From Streptomyces endophytica (GTDB lineage: Bacteria; Actinomycetota; Actinomycetes; Streptomycetales; Streptomycetaceae), in contig NZ_CP110636.1 of NCBI RefSeq assembly GCF_026153355.1, positions 3,162,001 through 3,226,000 of the forward strand: a stretch of 64,000 bases of DNA, read 5' to 3'. Under the pieces are notes generated by a model. The model did no database searches and was not told the DNA's origin. It saw nothing but the letters and a program-made list of their open reading frames with translations. Made by a program: the position numbers and the translations under genes. Numbering within the stretch: the first letter of the stretch is position 1; every line of letters begins with the position of its first letter. This document shows, in pieces, positions 1 through 9,497 of the stretch.

Positions 1-384
1 GTCGCTCTCCTCGCAGATCTGGATACGGGTATCGCGGTGGTCGGGGTCGGTTGCCAGGGGCGCGGCGCTGACCGCCGCCGTACGCGCCCCCCGTCCGCGT
101 ACCGCCTCGCGCGGCGCGAAGCCCATGTCGGGCAGCGTCAGCCCGGGGAACATGTGCCGGAACACCCGCTCGTAGGCGTAGTTCGGACACCGGATCTCCC
201 CGGACTCGACGCGGCCCACATAGCGGGCGTCGCACGAGACCTGCTCACCGATCTCACGGGCGGACCGTCGGACCGCCGCCGCGAACTCGCCCGGGGACAG
301 CCGGCCGCGCAGCTGTCGGAAGGCGGTGTTCGGGCGGGCGGGTACGGTACGGGACGACGCTGATCGTGCTGCTGGCGACGCCAT
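1..384 (-). CDS. XRE-family helix-turn-helix regulator (partial, C-terminus off the left edge)
   Basis: The ATG at 384 (complement) opens a frame that stays open to the window edge, giving about 128 residues. Residues ~19-70 form a helix-turn-helix of the type common in Streptomyces, including FAAAVRRSAREIGEQV and the recognition-like segment CDARYVGRVESGEIRCP. The next block, YERVFRHMFPGLTL, is also typical of this actinobacterial family, in which the helix-turn-helix is followed by a long variable C-terminus. The gene is divergent from the hypothetical at 629, with about 245 bases between the starts. The DNA target is unknown. Family assignment is firm; the missing C-terminus prevents a finer call. 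Confidence 0.8.
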   Translation of the reverse strand, partial: MASPAARSASSRTVPARPNTAFRQLRGRLSPGEFAAAVRRSAREIGEQVSCDARYVGRVESGEIRCPNYAYERVFRHMFPGLTLPDMGFAPREAVRGRGARTAAVSAAPLATDPDHRDTRIQICEESD

Positions 385-565
385 GGCGGACCCTCTCCGT
401 GCCCTCTCCGTGCCATCTGTGTGGCGATGCCGCGTCTGGCGGTGCGGCGGGACGACCGTACCGGCTGTGACGACACCGATACGCACAGTTTGGCTACAAA
501 TCGGATATCTCACGCGTGATCTGCCATGAACTGCCATCCTTTGCAGCGTTACGCCGCCGTAGCTG

Positions 566-596
566 TTGACACGCCCGACCGTTGAATTCGGTGTAA
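566..596 (+). promoter_or_regulatory. candidate promoter upstream of the 629 gene
   Basis: A perfect TTGACA lies at 566-571, with weak -10-like bases (GGTGTA or TGTAAA) 18-20 bases further on. This is about 60 bases upstream of the GTG start at 629, in the divergent intergenic region. Only the -35 hexamer is convincing. Confidence 0.3.
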
Positions 597-628
597 AGGG
601 ACTGCAGGTGCAGGAGGAGGGGTTTTCC

Positions 629-1096
629 GTGTGGGAGACCGGCGTGAGCAGGGGCGGCAACGGTTCCGCGGGCCAGGCCGGCGGCCCGCGGAGGCAGGTC
701 GTGCCGGGCGGGACGGCCGCCGTTCCGGTGCAGCCCTGCGACCTCGTGACGGTGCCGGCCCGGCAGGGGCTGGAGGCCGTGGACATCCTGCGGCTGCGGG
801 ACGGGGTGGGGCCGGTGCTGCACGACGGGGCCTGCGACACCCTCGGCTTCCTCGTACCGCCGGGCACGGCCGCCGGCTGGGACGTGCCGGGCAGCGCCTG
901 CACCCAGACCTACGGGCGGGGGGTCCTGCCGGGCGCCGTGGGCGGTGACGGCGTGCCGGCCGAGCCGCCGGTGACCGGGACCGGCTGGCTGGTGCCGCCG
1001 GAGGGCGCGGGGGCGGCCGCCACGGACCCGGTCGTGCTGCGGGCGGCGCTCGGGGAGGCGGCGCGGACGATCGCGGCGGTCGACCGCTGTCAGTGA
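629..1096 (+). CDS. conserved Streptomyces hypothetical protein
   Basis: The GTG start at 629 is chosen because a strong AGGAGGAGGGG ribosome binding site sits about 9 bases upstream; the frame extends further upstream without a better site. The 155-residue product is soluble, with a Gly-rich N-terminus, a central segment around VPARQGLEAVDILRLRDGVG and a DVPGSACTQT block. I recognise this as a recurrent Streptomyces hypothetical resembling the small domain found next to bifunctional primase/polymerase-type proteins, but no catalytic motif is visible. It is divergent from an XRE regulator, a pairing often seen in Streptomyces. No function is assigned. Confidence 0.7.
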   Translation: MWETGVSRGGNGSAGQAGGPRRQVVPGGTAAVPVQPCDLVTVPARQGLEAVDILRLRDGVGPVLHDGACDTLGFLVPPGTAAGWDVPGSACTQTYGRGVLPGAVGGDGVPAEPPVTGTGWLVPPEGAGAAATDPVVLRAALGEAARTIAAVDRCQ

Positions 1097-1217
1097 CTCC
1101 CGCGGGGGATCGTGGCGGACCGTGGGGGAGCGACGGGCCCGCAGCGGCGGATCCACAGTGGCGTACCCGCAGTGGCCGACTCACGGCGACGGACCCGCGG
1201 TTACGGATGAACGACGT

Positions 1218-1250
1218 GCAGGGGCCGCCCGATTGCCGGGCGGCCCCTGC
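1218..1250. terminator. strong hairpin terminator between convergent genes
   Basis: Perfect 14-bp stem GCAGGGGCCGCCCG with its exact complement at 1237-1250 and a 5-base loop. It lies between the convergent genes ending at 1096 (+) and 1322 (-), so it can serve both. There is no T-run, as is usual in Streptomyces. Confidence 0.8.
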
Positions 1251-1321
1251 GGTGTGCCATGTGTGTCATGTCGGTCTGCCATGCCGGCGTGCCGTTCCCG
1301 TCTGCCGGGCGGCGGGGCCGG

Positions 1322-2635
1322 CTAGACGGCGGGCTCGTCGGCCGGGGCGTCCGGGGCCGGGGCGTCCGGGGCCGGGCCGCCCGCGGGGGCCGGGGTGGGG
1401 GCCCCGGCCGGGCGGGGGATGGTGGCGGTCCGCTGCCGGTCGCCGAGCCTGCGCCGCACGCCGCGGACCACCCGTGCCGCGGTGAAGGCCGCACCGTGGA
1501 CGAAGCGCATCGACGGGCCGAAGGACGGCGCGGTCAGCAGGCCGGCGAAGAACAGGCCGGGCCAGGAGGACTCGAACCCGGGGCCGAGTTCGGGGGCGCG
1601 GCTGCCGCCGACCGTCCGCAGGGTCGTGCGCACCCGGGGGTGGAGCAGCCGCAGCCGTCCCACGTCAGGGGTGAAGCCGGTGGCGGCCACCACATGGTGG
1701 GTGTCGAGGGTTTCGGTACTCCCCTCCGTATGGGTGAGATGGAGCCGCACGCCGTCGCCGTGCGGGACCGCGGCCCGGAGCCGGTGGTGGAGCAGGAGTG
1801 GTACGGCGGATTCGAAGCGTTCGCGCAGCCACCAGGCGCCGGCCGGGCCCAGCGCGTTCTCGGCGAGCCGTACCCGGGTCGGCGACGGCAATCTGCGTAC
1901 CGCCCAGGGGAGTTGGGACCACGCCCAGTTCGGCCAGCCGGTGCCGAGGGCGCTGTGCGGGTCGCGCGCGGCGCGCAGCCGGCCGCGGTCGAGGGGCTGC
2001 GGCGGGGTGTTCCAGCGCAGCCGGTCGGCGCGGGCGACGACGTGGGTGCGGGCGCCCTGTTCGGCGAGCAGGGTCGCGGTCTCCAGGGCGCTCTGGCCGG
2101 AGCCGATGACGGTGACGTGCCGGCCGGTGAAGCGGGACAGGTCGTGGTGGTCGCTGCTGTGCGAGGCGAGTTCGGCGGGGAGGTCGAGCAGCGGCCAGGG
2201 GCGGTGGGCGAACGGCGGCAGGCCGACGGCGAGGACGACGGTGCGGGCCGCGATCAGCTCGCCGGTGTCCGTCGCCACCAGGAAGCCGTCGTCGCCGTCC
2301 GGGCGGACCGCGGTGACGATGGTCTCGTCGATCTGCGGTACGGCCCGTTCGGCGAACCACCTGCCGTACGCGGTGAAGGTGTCGAGGGGCAGCGGGACGC
2401 CGTGCTCGGCGGTCAGATCGTGGGCGGCGCAGTAGCCGGCCAGGGTGTGGCCGCCGGTGGGGGAGGAGAGGCTGGAGGCCCAGGGCTCGGATGTGAGGAG
2501 CGTGCCGGCGGGCATGTGGTCGCGCCACGAGGCCATCGGCCGGCCCAGGACCCGCAGCCGCAGTCCGGCCGCCGCCGCGTGTGCGGCGATCGAGAGTCCG
2601 TAGGGGCCGGCGCCCACCACCACGAGGTCGTACAT
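1322..2635 (-). CDS. FAD-dependent NAD(P)-binding monooxygenase/oxidoreductase
   Basis: The 437-residue product starts with MYDLVVVGAGPYGLS, an N-terminal FAD-binding GxGxxG fold. A second dinucleotide-binding motif (VTVIGSGQSALETA, residues ~165-180) and a C-terminal ATGFTPD segment complete the flavin-monooxygenase/lysine-hydroxylase-like two-dinucleotide architecture. The start at 2635 is preferred over the longer frame because GGAAG lies 6 bases upstream and the Rossmann fold begins immediately. The last ~25 residues are an Ala/Pro/Asp repeat (APDAPAPDAPADEP) encoded by short direct repeats at about 1340-1380. The substrate is unknown; a role in modifying a small molecule is only inferred. 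Confidence 0.85.
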   Translation of the reverse strand: MYDLVVVGAGPYGLSIAAHAAAAGLRLRVLGRPMASWRDHMPAGTLLTSEPWASSLSSPTGGHTLAGYCAAHDLTAEHGVPLPLDTFTAYGRWFAERAVPQIDETIVTAVRPDGDDGFLVATDTGELIAARTVVLAVGLPPFAHRPWPLLDLPAELASHSSDHHDLSRFTGRHVTVIGSGQSALETATLLAEQGARTHVVARADRLRWNTPPQPLDRGRLRAARDPHSALGTGWPNWAWSQLPWAVRRLPSPTRVRLAENALGPAGAWWLRERFESAVPLLLHHRLRAAVPHGDGVRLHLTHTEGSTETLDTHHVVAATGFTPDVGRLRLLHPRVRTTLRTVGGSRAPELGPGFESSWPGLFFAGLLTAPSFGPSMRFVHGAAFTAARVVRGVRRRLGDRQRTATIPRPAGAPTPAPAGGPAPDAPAPDAPADEPAV

Positions 2636-2888
2636 GGGTGTCTTCCTGCTCTTTCTGGTTGCTGTCTTCCGGTTGCAGGTTGCTGATTGCTGCTCGTCCG
2701 TCGTCGGTCGTCGGTTGACCTTCGCTGGACCGGGTGGGGGACCGGGGGGCGCCAATGGGCTACCGGAATGCGTTCCGGCGCGGCGTCCGGGCTATCTCCT
2801 TGGTGCCGTCCCGGGACGCGTCCTGAACGGCCGTCATGTGTCAGCGCACCGGACCGCGGGCGTCCGCGGAGGAGCCACCGGAGGCACC

Positions 2889-3913
2889 ATGTCCCAGCGC
2901 AACCGGCGGAGGGCGGCAGCCACCGCGGCCGGCGCGCTGCTGGCGTGCCTGCTGGTCGCCGCCCGGGGGTGTCCGCGACCGGACCGCCGCCCCCGGTACC
3001 GCTGGGGGCGTTCCTCGGGTCCGACGCCCGCGGGGTGCGGCGGATGACGGCGCTCCGGCAGTGGCTCGGCGGCACCGACGTCCGGGTGGGCCACACCTAC
3101 CTGCCCGGCAACAACTGGTCGGACATCGAGGGCGACCCGGCGTTCCTGTGGCCGTGGACGGTCTGGCGGCACGGGGCGCCCGGCCGGCTGTTCGTCCTGA
3201 ACGTGCCGATGATGGCGCCCGCCGAGGCGCGGCTGCCGGACGCCGAGGTGCGCCGGCTGCTCGGCACCGCCGCGGCGGGCGGCTTCGACGGGCACTTCCG
3301 CACCCTCGCCCGGCGCCTGGTCGGTGCGGGCCTGCCGGACACCGTGCTCACCCTCGGCTGGGAGATGAACGGCATCACCTACACCCACCGCTGCGCGCCC
3401 GACCCCGTGGCGTGGAAGGCGTACTGGCGGCGGATCGTCGCCGTGATGCGGTCGGTGCCGGGGCAGCGGTTCCGGTTCGACTTCGCGCCGAGCCGGGGGC
3501 GGGACGCGATCGGCTGGACCCTCTGTTACCCGGGCGACGACGTCGTGGACGTCCTCGGCATGGACTCCTACGACCAGCCGGCCGGGGAGACCTTCGACGC
3601 GATGGTCCGCGAACCGTACGGGCTCAAGGCCCAGGTGGACTTCGCGGCCGCGCACCGGAAGCCGATCTCGTACCCGGAATGGGGCCTGTTCCGCAACGGT
3701 GACAACCCCGGCTTCGTGACCCGCATGCTGGACTGGATGGCGCGGCACCCGCCGCTCTACCAGACGATCACCGACTATTGCCCGCACGGCGTGTGGCAGT
3801 GCCGGGCCAACCCGCGCGCCGCACAGGCGTACCGGCAGGTGCTGTACGGCGTGCCGGACGCGGCCGGGCCCACCGGGACGCCGCCGCCCGTTCCGGCGCG
3901 GCCTGTCGGATAA
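2889..3913 (+). CDS. secreted GH26-like glycoside hydrolase (apparent frameshift)
   Basis: The ATG at 2889 encodes a signal peptide (MSQRNRRRAAATAAGALLA, then CLLVAA). The mature protein continues in another frame as VSATGPPPPVPLGAFLG and runs to the TAA at 3913. The shift falls at the CCCGGGGG run 2962-2969; one missing base restores a 341-residue protein. The catalytic part resembles the GH26/beta-mannanase clan: TLGWEMNG carries the likely acid/base Glu, and ISYPEWGLF carries the likely nucleophile Glu. It is convergent with the exopolysaccharide operon, ending 17 bases from it, so it plausibly trims or releases that polymer; this is inference from position. Confidence 0.8.
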
Positions 3914-3930
3914 GCGGTGGTCCGGGGAGG

Positions 3931-5064
3931 TCATGGCCGGCCGGTGCCTCTCGCGGGTACGGCGCCGAGCCGGGTCCGCAGGCCGCGCAGCGAGGTCATC
4001 CGGTCGCGGGCCAGGCCGGCGGCCAGCGCCCGGCAGGTGATCCGCGCGGCGTACAGCCCGAGCGCGGGTGCCTGCGCGCGCCGGGCCAGCAGCAGCCGCT
4101 GGTTGGTCACCGGCACCGGCCGCCAGTGCAGCTTGTACGGTTCGGTGCCGCGCAGCAGGCTCAGCGCGCCGCGGCCGGTGTCCACCACGTGGCGCGCGTC
4201 GTGGCGCATCAGCATCGTGGTGATGTCGACCTTCCGGTCGCGGAGTTCGGGGTCGGCGCCGTAGAGGTAGCCGCCGGCCAGGTCGGCGGACATCAAGAGG
4301 ATGTCGGCGGCCATCACCCGGCCGTCCACCCGGTACTCGGTCAGCACGGCGTCGCCGCTGCCGACCATCTCCCGGGTGGCGCGCGCCAGATGGGCGGCGA
4401 ACCGGGGCCGCAGGTGCTCCGGCGTCACGCCCCGGCCCTGCCACTGCAGGCCGTGCAGCCGCAGCATGGTGCGCACCGAGGAGGGCACGTCCCCGGCCGG
4501 GACGGTGCGTTCCTCGATGCCCAGCGCGTCGAGCCTGCGGAGCTTGGCGCGGACCCGGCGGGCCCGGGGCCCGGCCAGCCGGCCCACCAGGTCGTCCATC
4601 GGCATCCCGGGCAGCTCCAGGGTGACCGAGTCGGCGAGCCGGCGGCGCGGGCCCGGCCAGGCCGCGTACAGGCGCTCGGCGGCGGCCCCGGGCCGCACCT
4701 CGCGCAGGTCCACCAGCGCGCCGCGGGCCGCCCGGTGCACCCCGGCGGCGAGTTCCGCGGCCGCCGGCCCGGGGCAGGAGTCGTCCAGCAGGACGTCGGA
4801 GAAGTCCGAGATGGCGCCGCCGAGCGGCACCAGCACGGGCAGCGGACGGTAGGTCAGCATCAGCGGCGCCGCCGCCACCAGCCGCCCGCCGCGGCGCACC
4901 AGCACGATCCGCAGCCGCCCCGGCGTCCCGTACGAAAGCCACCACGAGTGCAGCCAGGAGTGGCTCTGGAACGGGGTGGCCGCCCGGCAACGGCCGTGCA
5001 GCGCCCGCCAGTCGGCGGCCAGCGCGGCGAACGCGGCCGGGTCGCGGCAGACCGTCGTGGTCAT
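3931..5064 (-). CDS. GNAT-fold acyltransferase, CelD/BcsL (Acetyltransf_6) family
   Basis: The 377-residue protein belongs to the FemAB/CelD-like GNAT group seen in exopolysaccharide clusters. Visible hallmarks are the N-terminal TPFQSHSWLHSWW block and the C-terminal core from VRAKLRRLDALG to DITTMLMRHDARH, ending in RGTEPYKLHW, which is highly typical of the family. It is the last gene of the eight-gene minus-strand operon, and its ATG overlaps the stop of the Wzz-like gene (ATGA). It probably acylates a sugar residue or precursor in the cytoplasm; the acceptor is unknown. Confidence 0.8.
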   Translation of the reverse strand: MTTTVCRDPAAFAALAADWRALHGRCRAATPFQSHSWLHSWWLSYGTPGRLRIVLVRRGGRLVAAAPLMLTYRPLPVLVPLGGAISDFSDVLLDDSCPGPAAAELAAGVHRAARGALVDLREVRPGAAAERLYAAWPGPRRRLADSVTLELPGMPMDDLVGRLAGPRARRVRAKLRRLDALGIEERTVPAGDVPSSVRTMLRLHGLQWQGRGVTPEHLRPRFAAHLARATREMVGSGDAVLTEYRVDGRVMAADILLMSADLAGGYLYGADPELRDRKVDITTMLMRHDARHVVDTGRGALSLLRGTEPYKLHWRPVPVTNQRLLLARRAQAPALGLYAARITCRALAAGLARDRMTSLRGLRTRLGAVPARGTGRP

Positions 5065-5759
5065 CGCACCGCGTCCTCGGCGGCCGGTACGGCGCCCGCC
5101 TCGATCGCGGCGTGGGCCGGGGCCGGGACCGATCCGCCGGCCCGTACCGCGGGGCGCCGGTCGCGCGGCCGGACCAGCAGCACCAGCCCGCCCAGCAGGC
5201 CGCCCGCCGCGCCGCCCACCGCGGTGGCCAGCGGTGCGGACGGCGAGACCGGGTCGTCCGGGGCCGAGGCGCGGGCGAAGACCAGCAGGTGGGCGCCGGT
5301 GCGGGCGGCGGTGCGGTTGCCGGTACGGGCCAGCGAGCGGCTCACCGCGTTGGCGAGGCCGGCGGAGGCGGCCGGGGTGCGCGCGGTGCCGGTGATCTCG
5401 ATCATCGGGGCGTCCGGTGAGGTCGCCGCCCGGATGCCGCCGCGCAGTGTGCCGAGCGGCAGGCCGGAGTCCCGGTGCGCGTCGGCCAGCACCGCGCCGC
5501 TGGTGGCGATCCGCCCGTACGCCTGGGCGAAGCCGAGCGCGGCGGCCGGGTCGGTGGCCTTGCCGGGCACCACGACGACATAGCCGGTCGCGGCGTACCG
5601 CGGCGGCTCGACCGCCTGGTACACCGCCCCGCCGGCCGCGCCGAGCAGGGCGCACAGCGGCACCGGCCACCAGCGGGGCAGCGGGCCGAACCGGTCCCGC
5701 AGCCGGCGCAGCGCGCCCCGCGGCCGTTCGGTGGGGGCATGGTTCACGGTCCCGTGCAC
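5061..5759 (-). CDS. Wzz/chain-length-determinant-like membrane protein
   Basis: The product is about 232 residues: a transmembrane segment at ~28-45 (WWPVPLCALLGAAGGAVY), an extracytoplasmic alpha/beta region and a second membrane segment near the C-terminus (AVGGAAGGLLGGLVLLV). This two-helix topology with an intervening domain matches Wzz/polysaccharide co-polymerases that set chain length with a Wzy polymerase. No tyrosine-kinase domain is fused. The GTG at 5759 or the in-frame GTG at 5747 could start it; neither has a strong ribosome binding site, so coupling to the preceding glycosyltransferase is likely. Confidence 0.75.
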   Translation of the reverse strand: MHGTVNHAPTERPRGALRRLRDRFGPLPRWWPVPLCALLGAAGGAVYQAVEPPRYAATGYVVVVPGKATDPAAALGFAQAYGRIATSGAVLADAHRDSGLPLGTLRGGIRAATSPDAPMIEITGTARTPAASAGLANAVSRSLARTGNRTAARTGAHLLVFARASAPDDPVSPSAPLATAVGGAAGGLLGGLVLLVRPRDRRPAVRAGGSVPAPAHAAIEAGAVPAAEDAVR

Positions 5760-5767
5760 GGCGCCGC

Positions 5768-7004
5768 CTACCGGTTGGTGAGCGTGGACGGGGCGGGCGC
5801 CGGTGCCGGGGCGGCGGCGCGCCACCGGGCCGCGGCGGTGGCCAGGGCCTCCTCGTAGACGTCCATCAGGGCCTCGGCGCTGCGGGCGATGTCGTAGCGG
5901 CGCACCACCGGCGGGACCGGCAGCCGGCCCGGCCCTGCCGCCGCAACTCCCGTAGTGACGTGGCCAGTTCGTGGACGCCGGGGCTGAAGCGGCGGGCGCC
6001 GGGGGCCTGGTCCTCGGGCAGTTCGTCGACCGCCGGGCAGCTGCCGTACAGGACGTGCAGCCCGGACGCCAGCGCCTCCAGGACGGCCAGGCCGAACGCC
6101 TCCTCGGGGGACGGGGAGACGAACACGTCGATGGCGGAGAGCAGGCCGGGGATGTCCGGCCCGCGCCGGGCGGTACGGGGTCGGTGCCGCCGGTGCGGGC
6201 CCAGGCGTCGGCCCGGCCCGCGGCCAGCGCGCCGAACGCCCCGTCCCGCGCGCCGAGGAGGTGGATCCGGTCGCCCGAGCCGAACTGCTCGGCCATCCGC
6301 CGCAGCATGTCCCGCTCGGGCCCCTCGCCGGCCAGCAGCAGGTGCACGCCGGGGAGCTGGGTCACCGCGCGGACCAGGACGTCGAACCGCTTGCCGGGCA
6401 CCAGCCGGCCCACCCCGCCGACCACGAAGGCGTCCACCGGCAGCCCGAGGCGGGTGCGGACCAGCGCCCGGGCGGCCGGGTCGAAGGCGAATCGGTGCGC
6501 CTCGATGCCGTTGGGGACGACGTGGATGCGCTCGCCGGGCACGCCCCAGCGGCGCAGCCGGGCCGCGACGGTGTCCGACACCGCGACGGTCGCCGAGCCC
6601 AGCCGTTCGGTGGCCCGGTACAGCCCGCGCACGCCGCGGGTGAGCCGGCGGCCCTCGATGACCGCGTCGCCGAGGGAGTGCTCGGTGGCGACCACCGCCC
6701 GGACGCCGGCCAGCCGGGCGGCGATCCGGCCGTAGACGCAGGCCCGGTAGAGATGGGTGTGGACGACGTCGTGACCGCCGGCGCGGATCAGCCGGGCCAG
6801 CCGGGGCAGGGCGGTCAGATCGCGGTTGCCGGTCATGCCGAGGTGGGTGACGGGGGTGCCGTCGGCCTCGATGCCCGCGGCGACCGGGCCGGGATCGGTC
6901 AGGGTGACGACCTCGCACGTGGCGGGCAGCCGGCGCAGCATCAGCCGCAGCTGCTGCTCGGCGCCGCCCACGTCGAGGCCGGTGATGACGTGCAGGACTT
7001 TCAC
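5768..7004 (-). CDS. GT4-family glycosyltransferase (two apparent frameshifts)
   Basis: It starts GTG at 7004, overlapping the deacetylase stop (GTGA), with MKVLHVITGLDVGGAEQQL, the standard GT-B N-terminus, then VPNGIEAHRF and GVGRLVPGKRFD. Two reading-frame breaks follow, near 6150-6170 and 5926-5940. After them come SPSPEEAFGLAVLEALASG (the nucleotide-sugar EX7E region) and a tail ending ATAAARWRAA, with TAG at 5768-5770. Adding one base at each break gives 412 residues, normal for the family. It should transfer a sugar to the lipid-linked repeat unit; donor unknown. Confidence 0.85.
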
Positions 7005-7888
7005 CGGGTGCCTCCAGGAGTGGCGGTAGCGGCCGGGGATTGCGGGGTGCCGGGCCCGGACGGCGTCGCGGGTCCGGCGAAGGGGGTGTCGTCGGGGGGC
7101 AGGGCGCGGCGGCGCAGCGGGTGCAGGGCCCGTTTGAGGGAGAGCCGCCAGGGGGTGTCGGCGGCGCCGATGTGCACCCGGGGCAGGGCGTGCCGGCCGG
7201 TGAGCGGGCCGGGGTCGAGGGCGCAGGCGTAGGCGTAGCCGGCCGCGCGCACCGCCGCGACGGCCCGGGCGTCGACCCCGCCGTACGGGTAGCAGAAGCC
7301 GTCCGGGGCGCGGCCGGTGAGCTCGGCGAGCCGGGCCCGGCTGACCGCGGTCTCCCGCTCCCGGGTGACCGGGTCGGCGGTGGTGAGGTCCTGGTGCAGC
7401 AGCCCGTGCGAGCCGATCTCCATCCCGGCGGCGGCGACCGCGCGGATGCCGTCCTCGGTCAGCAGCGGTTTGCGCGGGCCCCTGGGGTCCCAGGAGTTGA
7501 GTCCGCCGGCCCGGCCGGGCAGTACGAACACCGTGGCGGTGCAGTCGTGCCGGCGCAGCAGCGGCAGCGCGCCGGTGAGGAAGTCGGCGTAGCCGTCGTC
7601 GAAGGTCAGCCCGACCAGGCCGGCGCCGTGCCCGGCGGCCCGGGCGCGCAGCAGCTCGCCGACCGCCACCCCGCGCAGCCCGCGGTCGCGCAGCCAGCGC
7701 AGCTGACGGTCCAGCAGGCCGGGGGAGACGGTGATCCGGTAGGGGTCGTCCGCGCGGCCGGCGGTGCCGGTGACCGAGTGGTACAGCAGGATCCAGGGCG
7801 GGGCGCCGCGGCCGTTGCGGAGGCGGACGGCGGTGCGGCCGGGGGACGGCGGGGCGAGGGCGCGCTGCGGCGGCGGTTCAACGGGCAT
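7001..7888 (-). CDS. polysaccharide deacetylase (NodB/CE4 family)
   Basis: The 295-residue protein carries the CE4 motifs in order: LTFDDGY (motif 1 with catalytic and metal Asp, residue ~95), SHGLLH (motif 2 metal His pair, residue ~158) and CYPYGG (motif 3). The segment PPWILLYHSVTG near residue 35 is typical of exopolysaccharide deacetylases. No signal peptide is evident, so it may act in the cytoplasm or on membrane-bound intermediates. The ATG at 7888 overlaps the flippase stop by 11 bases. It likely removes N-acetyl groups from the polymer of this operon. Confidence 0.9.
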   Translation of the reverse strand: MPVEPPPQRALAPPSPGRTAVRLRNGRGAPPWILLYHSVTGTAGRADDPYRITVSPGLLDRQLRWLRDRGLRGVAVGELLRARAAGHGAGLVGLTFDDGYADFLTGALPLLRRHDCTATVFVLPGRAGGLNSWDPRGPRKPLLTEDGIRAVAAAGMEIGSHGLLHQDLTTADPVTRERETAVSRARLAELTGRAPDGFCYPYGGVDARAVAAVRAAGYAYACALDPGPLTGRHALPRVHIGAADTPWRLSLKRALHPLRRRALPPDDTPFAGPATPSGPGTPQSPAATATPGGTR

Positions 7889-9497
7889 GGGCGAGCTTTC
7901 CTTTGACGACGACGAGCAGGTGCCGGACCTCGGGGGCCCGAACGGCGAGGGCGGTGCCGGCGAACACGGCCGGCACCAGCAGCGCGCCGGCCGCCGCGCC
8001 GAGCAGCGGGTCGGCGGGCAGCGCGGCGAGCGGGCCGCCCACCGCGACCGCCGCGGCGGCGGCGACGGCCAGCCGGCCCAGCCCGGTGGCGATCCGGCGC
8101 ACCGGGGCGGCGACGACCCGGGTGCCGAGTCCGTGCAGCAGCAGGACGGCGGTGGTGGTGATGCCCGCGGCGTTGGCGGCCGCGAGGCCGGGCGCGCCCC
8201 AGCAACGGGCCGCGGGCAGCCCGGCCCCGGCGGTGACCAGCAGCCCGGCGGCCATCGCGCCGGCCGGGTACCAGGTGGGCCGCCCGGCCGCGAAGAACGG
8301 CCGGATCAGCGCCCCGGCCAGGGTGTGGCCGAGCAGCCCGAGCGCGTACACCCGCATCACGGCCGCGGTGGCGGCGGTGTCGGCGGCGGTGAACGCCCCG
8401 CGCTCGAAGAGGACGCCGGTGATCTGCGGGGCGCAGGCGGCCACGTACGCGGCGCCCAGCAGCACCACCAGCCCCGCCAGCGTCAGGTCCCGGACGGCCC
8501 GGCGGCCGGCCCGCGCGGCCTCCCCGTCGGCGACCGCCCGGGCCACCACCGGGAAGGTGACGGTGCAGAGCATCAGCGACAGCACCATCGGCATCTGGGC
8601 GACCTTCTGCGCGTAGTTGAGGTGCGAGATGGCGCCGGCCGGCAGACCGGAGGCGAGGAACCGCTCGACGAGGACCTGTGCCTGCCGGCCGACGGCGAAG
8701 CAGACGACCGGCGCCAGCAGCCCGGCCACCGGCAGCCCGGCCGTCCCGCCCGGGACCGCCCGGCGGAGCCGTGGCCGCGGCAACGCCCGTACGGAAGACG
8801 GGAGTTGGACGGCCACTATCAGCGCGCCGCCGAGCGCGACCCCGGCCGCGGCGGCCCGCACCCCCCAGCGGGCGTGCAACGCCAGCATCGTGCCGATGAT
8901 CGTGAGGTTGTACGCCACGTAGATCGCGGCGGGCGCGGCGAAGCTGCGGTGGGCGCGCAGCGCCGCGCTGAGGTAGCCGGCGACGCCGAAGGTGAGGACG
9001 GTCAGCGCGGTCAGCCGGGTGCAGTCGACCGCCGCGGCCGGGTCGGCGAGCCCCGGCGCCAGCAGCCGGACGAGCAGCGGGGCGCCGGCCGCGAGCAGCG
9101 CGGAGCCGCCGGCCAGCGCGGCGCACAGCCGGGGGAGGGTGGCGCTGAGCAGGGCCCGTACCGGGTCGGCGTCGGCGTCCCGCGATCCGGGGGCCGCGGC
9201 CCGCGCCGCCAGCGCCCGGCTGAACGCGGGCACCAGCAGCAGCGCCATGCCGTCCTCGATCAGCAGCGTGGCCGCCGTCTCGGGCACCGTCCAGGCGACC
9301 AGGAACGCGTCGGTGGCGCCGCCGGCGCCGAACAGCCGGGCCAGGGTCTGGTCGCGCAGCAGACCGCCCAGCGCACCGGCGGCGGTCAGCCCGGCGGTGA
9401 GCGCGGCGGCCCGGGCCAGGGAGCGGCCGAGCGGGGCGGCGGCACCGGGCGCGGCCGGCGCGCCGCCCCGGCGCACGGCGGCGGGGGCCCCGGTCAC
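7878..9497 (-). CDS. MurJ/MviN-like lipid-linked oligosaccharide flippase
   Basis: The 539-residue protein is almost entirely hydrophobic with about 14 predicted membrane helices. The start of the domain (GGLLRDQTLARLFGAGGATDAFLVAW) and a later SHLNYAQKVAQMP block match the MviN/MurJ branch of the MOP superfamily. In this operon the likely job is export of the undecaprenyl-linked repeat unit, in place of Wzx. The GTG at 9497 overlaps the upstream gene's TGA (GTGA), which fixes the start. Confidence 0.85.
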   Translation of the reverse strand: MTGAPAAVRRGGAPAAPGAAAPLGRSLARAAALTAGLTAAGALGGLLRDQTLARLFGAGGATDAFLVAWTVPETAATLLIEDGMALLLVPAFSRALAARAAAPGSRDADADPVRALLSATLPRLCAALAGGSALLAAGAPLLVRLLAPGLADPAAAVDCTRLTALTVLTFGVAGYLSAALRAHRSFAAPAAIYVAYNLTIIGTMLALHARWGVRAAAAGVALGGALIVAVQLPSSVRALPRPRLRRAVPGGTAGLPVAGLLAPVVCFAVGRQAQVLVERFLASGLPAGAISHLNYAQKVAQMPMVLSLMLCTVTFPVVARAVADGEAARAGRRAVRDLTLAGLVVLLGAAYVAACAPQITGVLFERGAFTAADTAATAAVMRVYALGLLGHTLAGALIRPFFAAGRPTWYPAGAMAAGLLVTAGAGLPAARCWGAPGLAAANAAGITTTAVLLLHGLGTRVVAAPVRRIATGLGRLAVAAAAAVAVGGPLAALPADPLLGAAAGALLVPAVFAGTALAVRAPEVRHLLVVVKGKLAHAR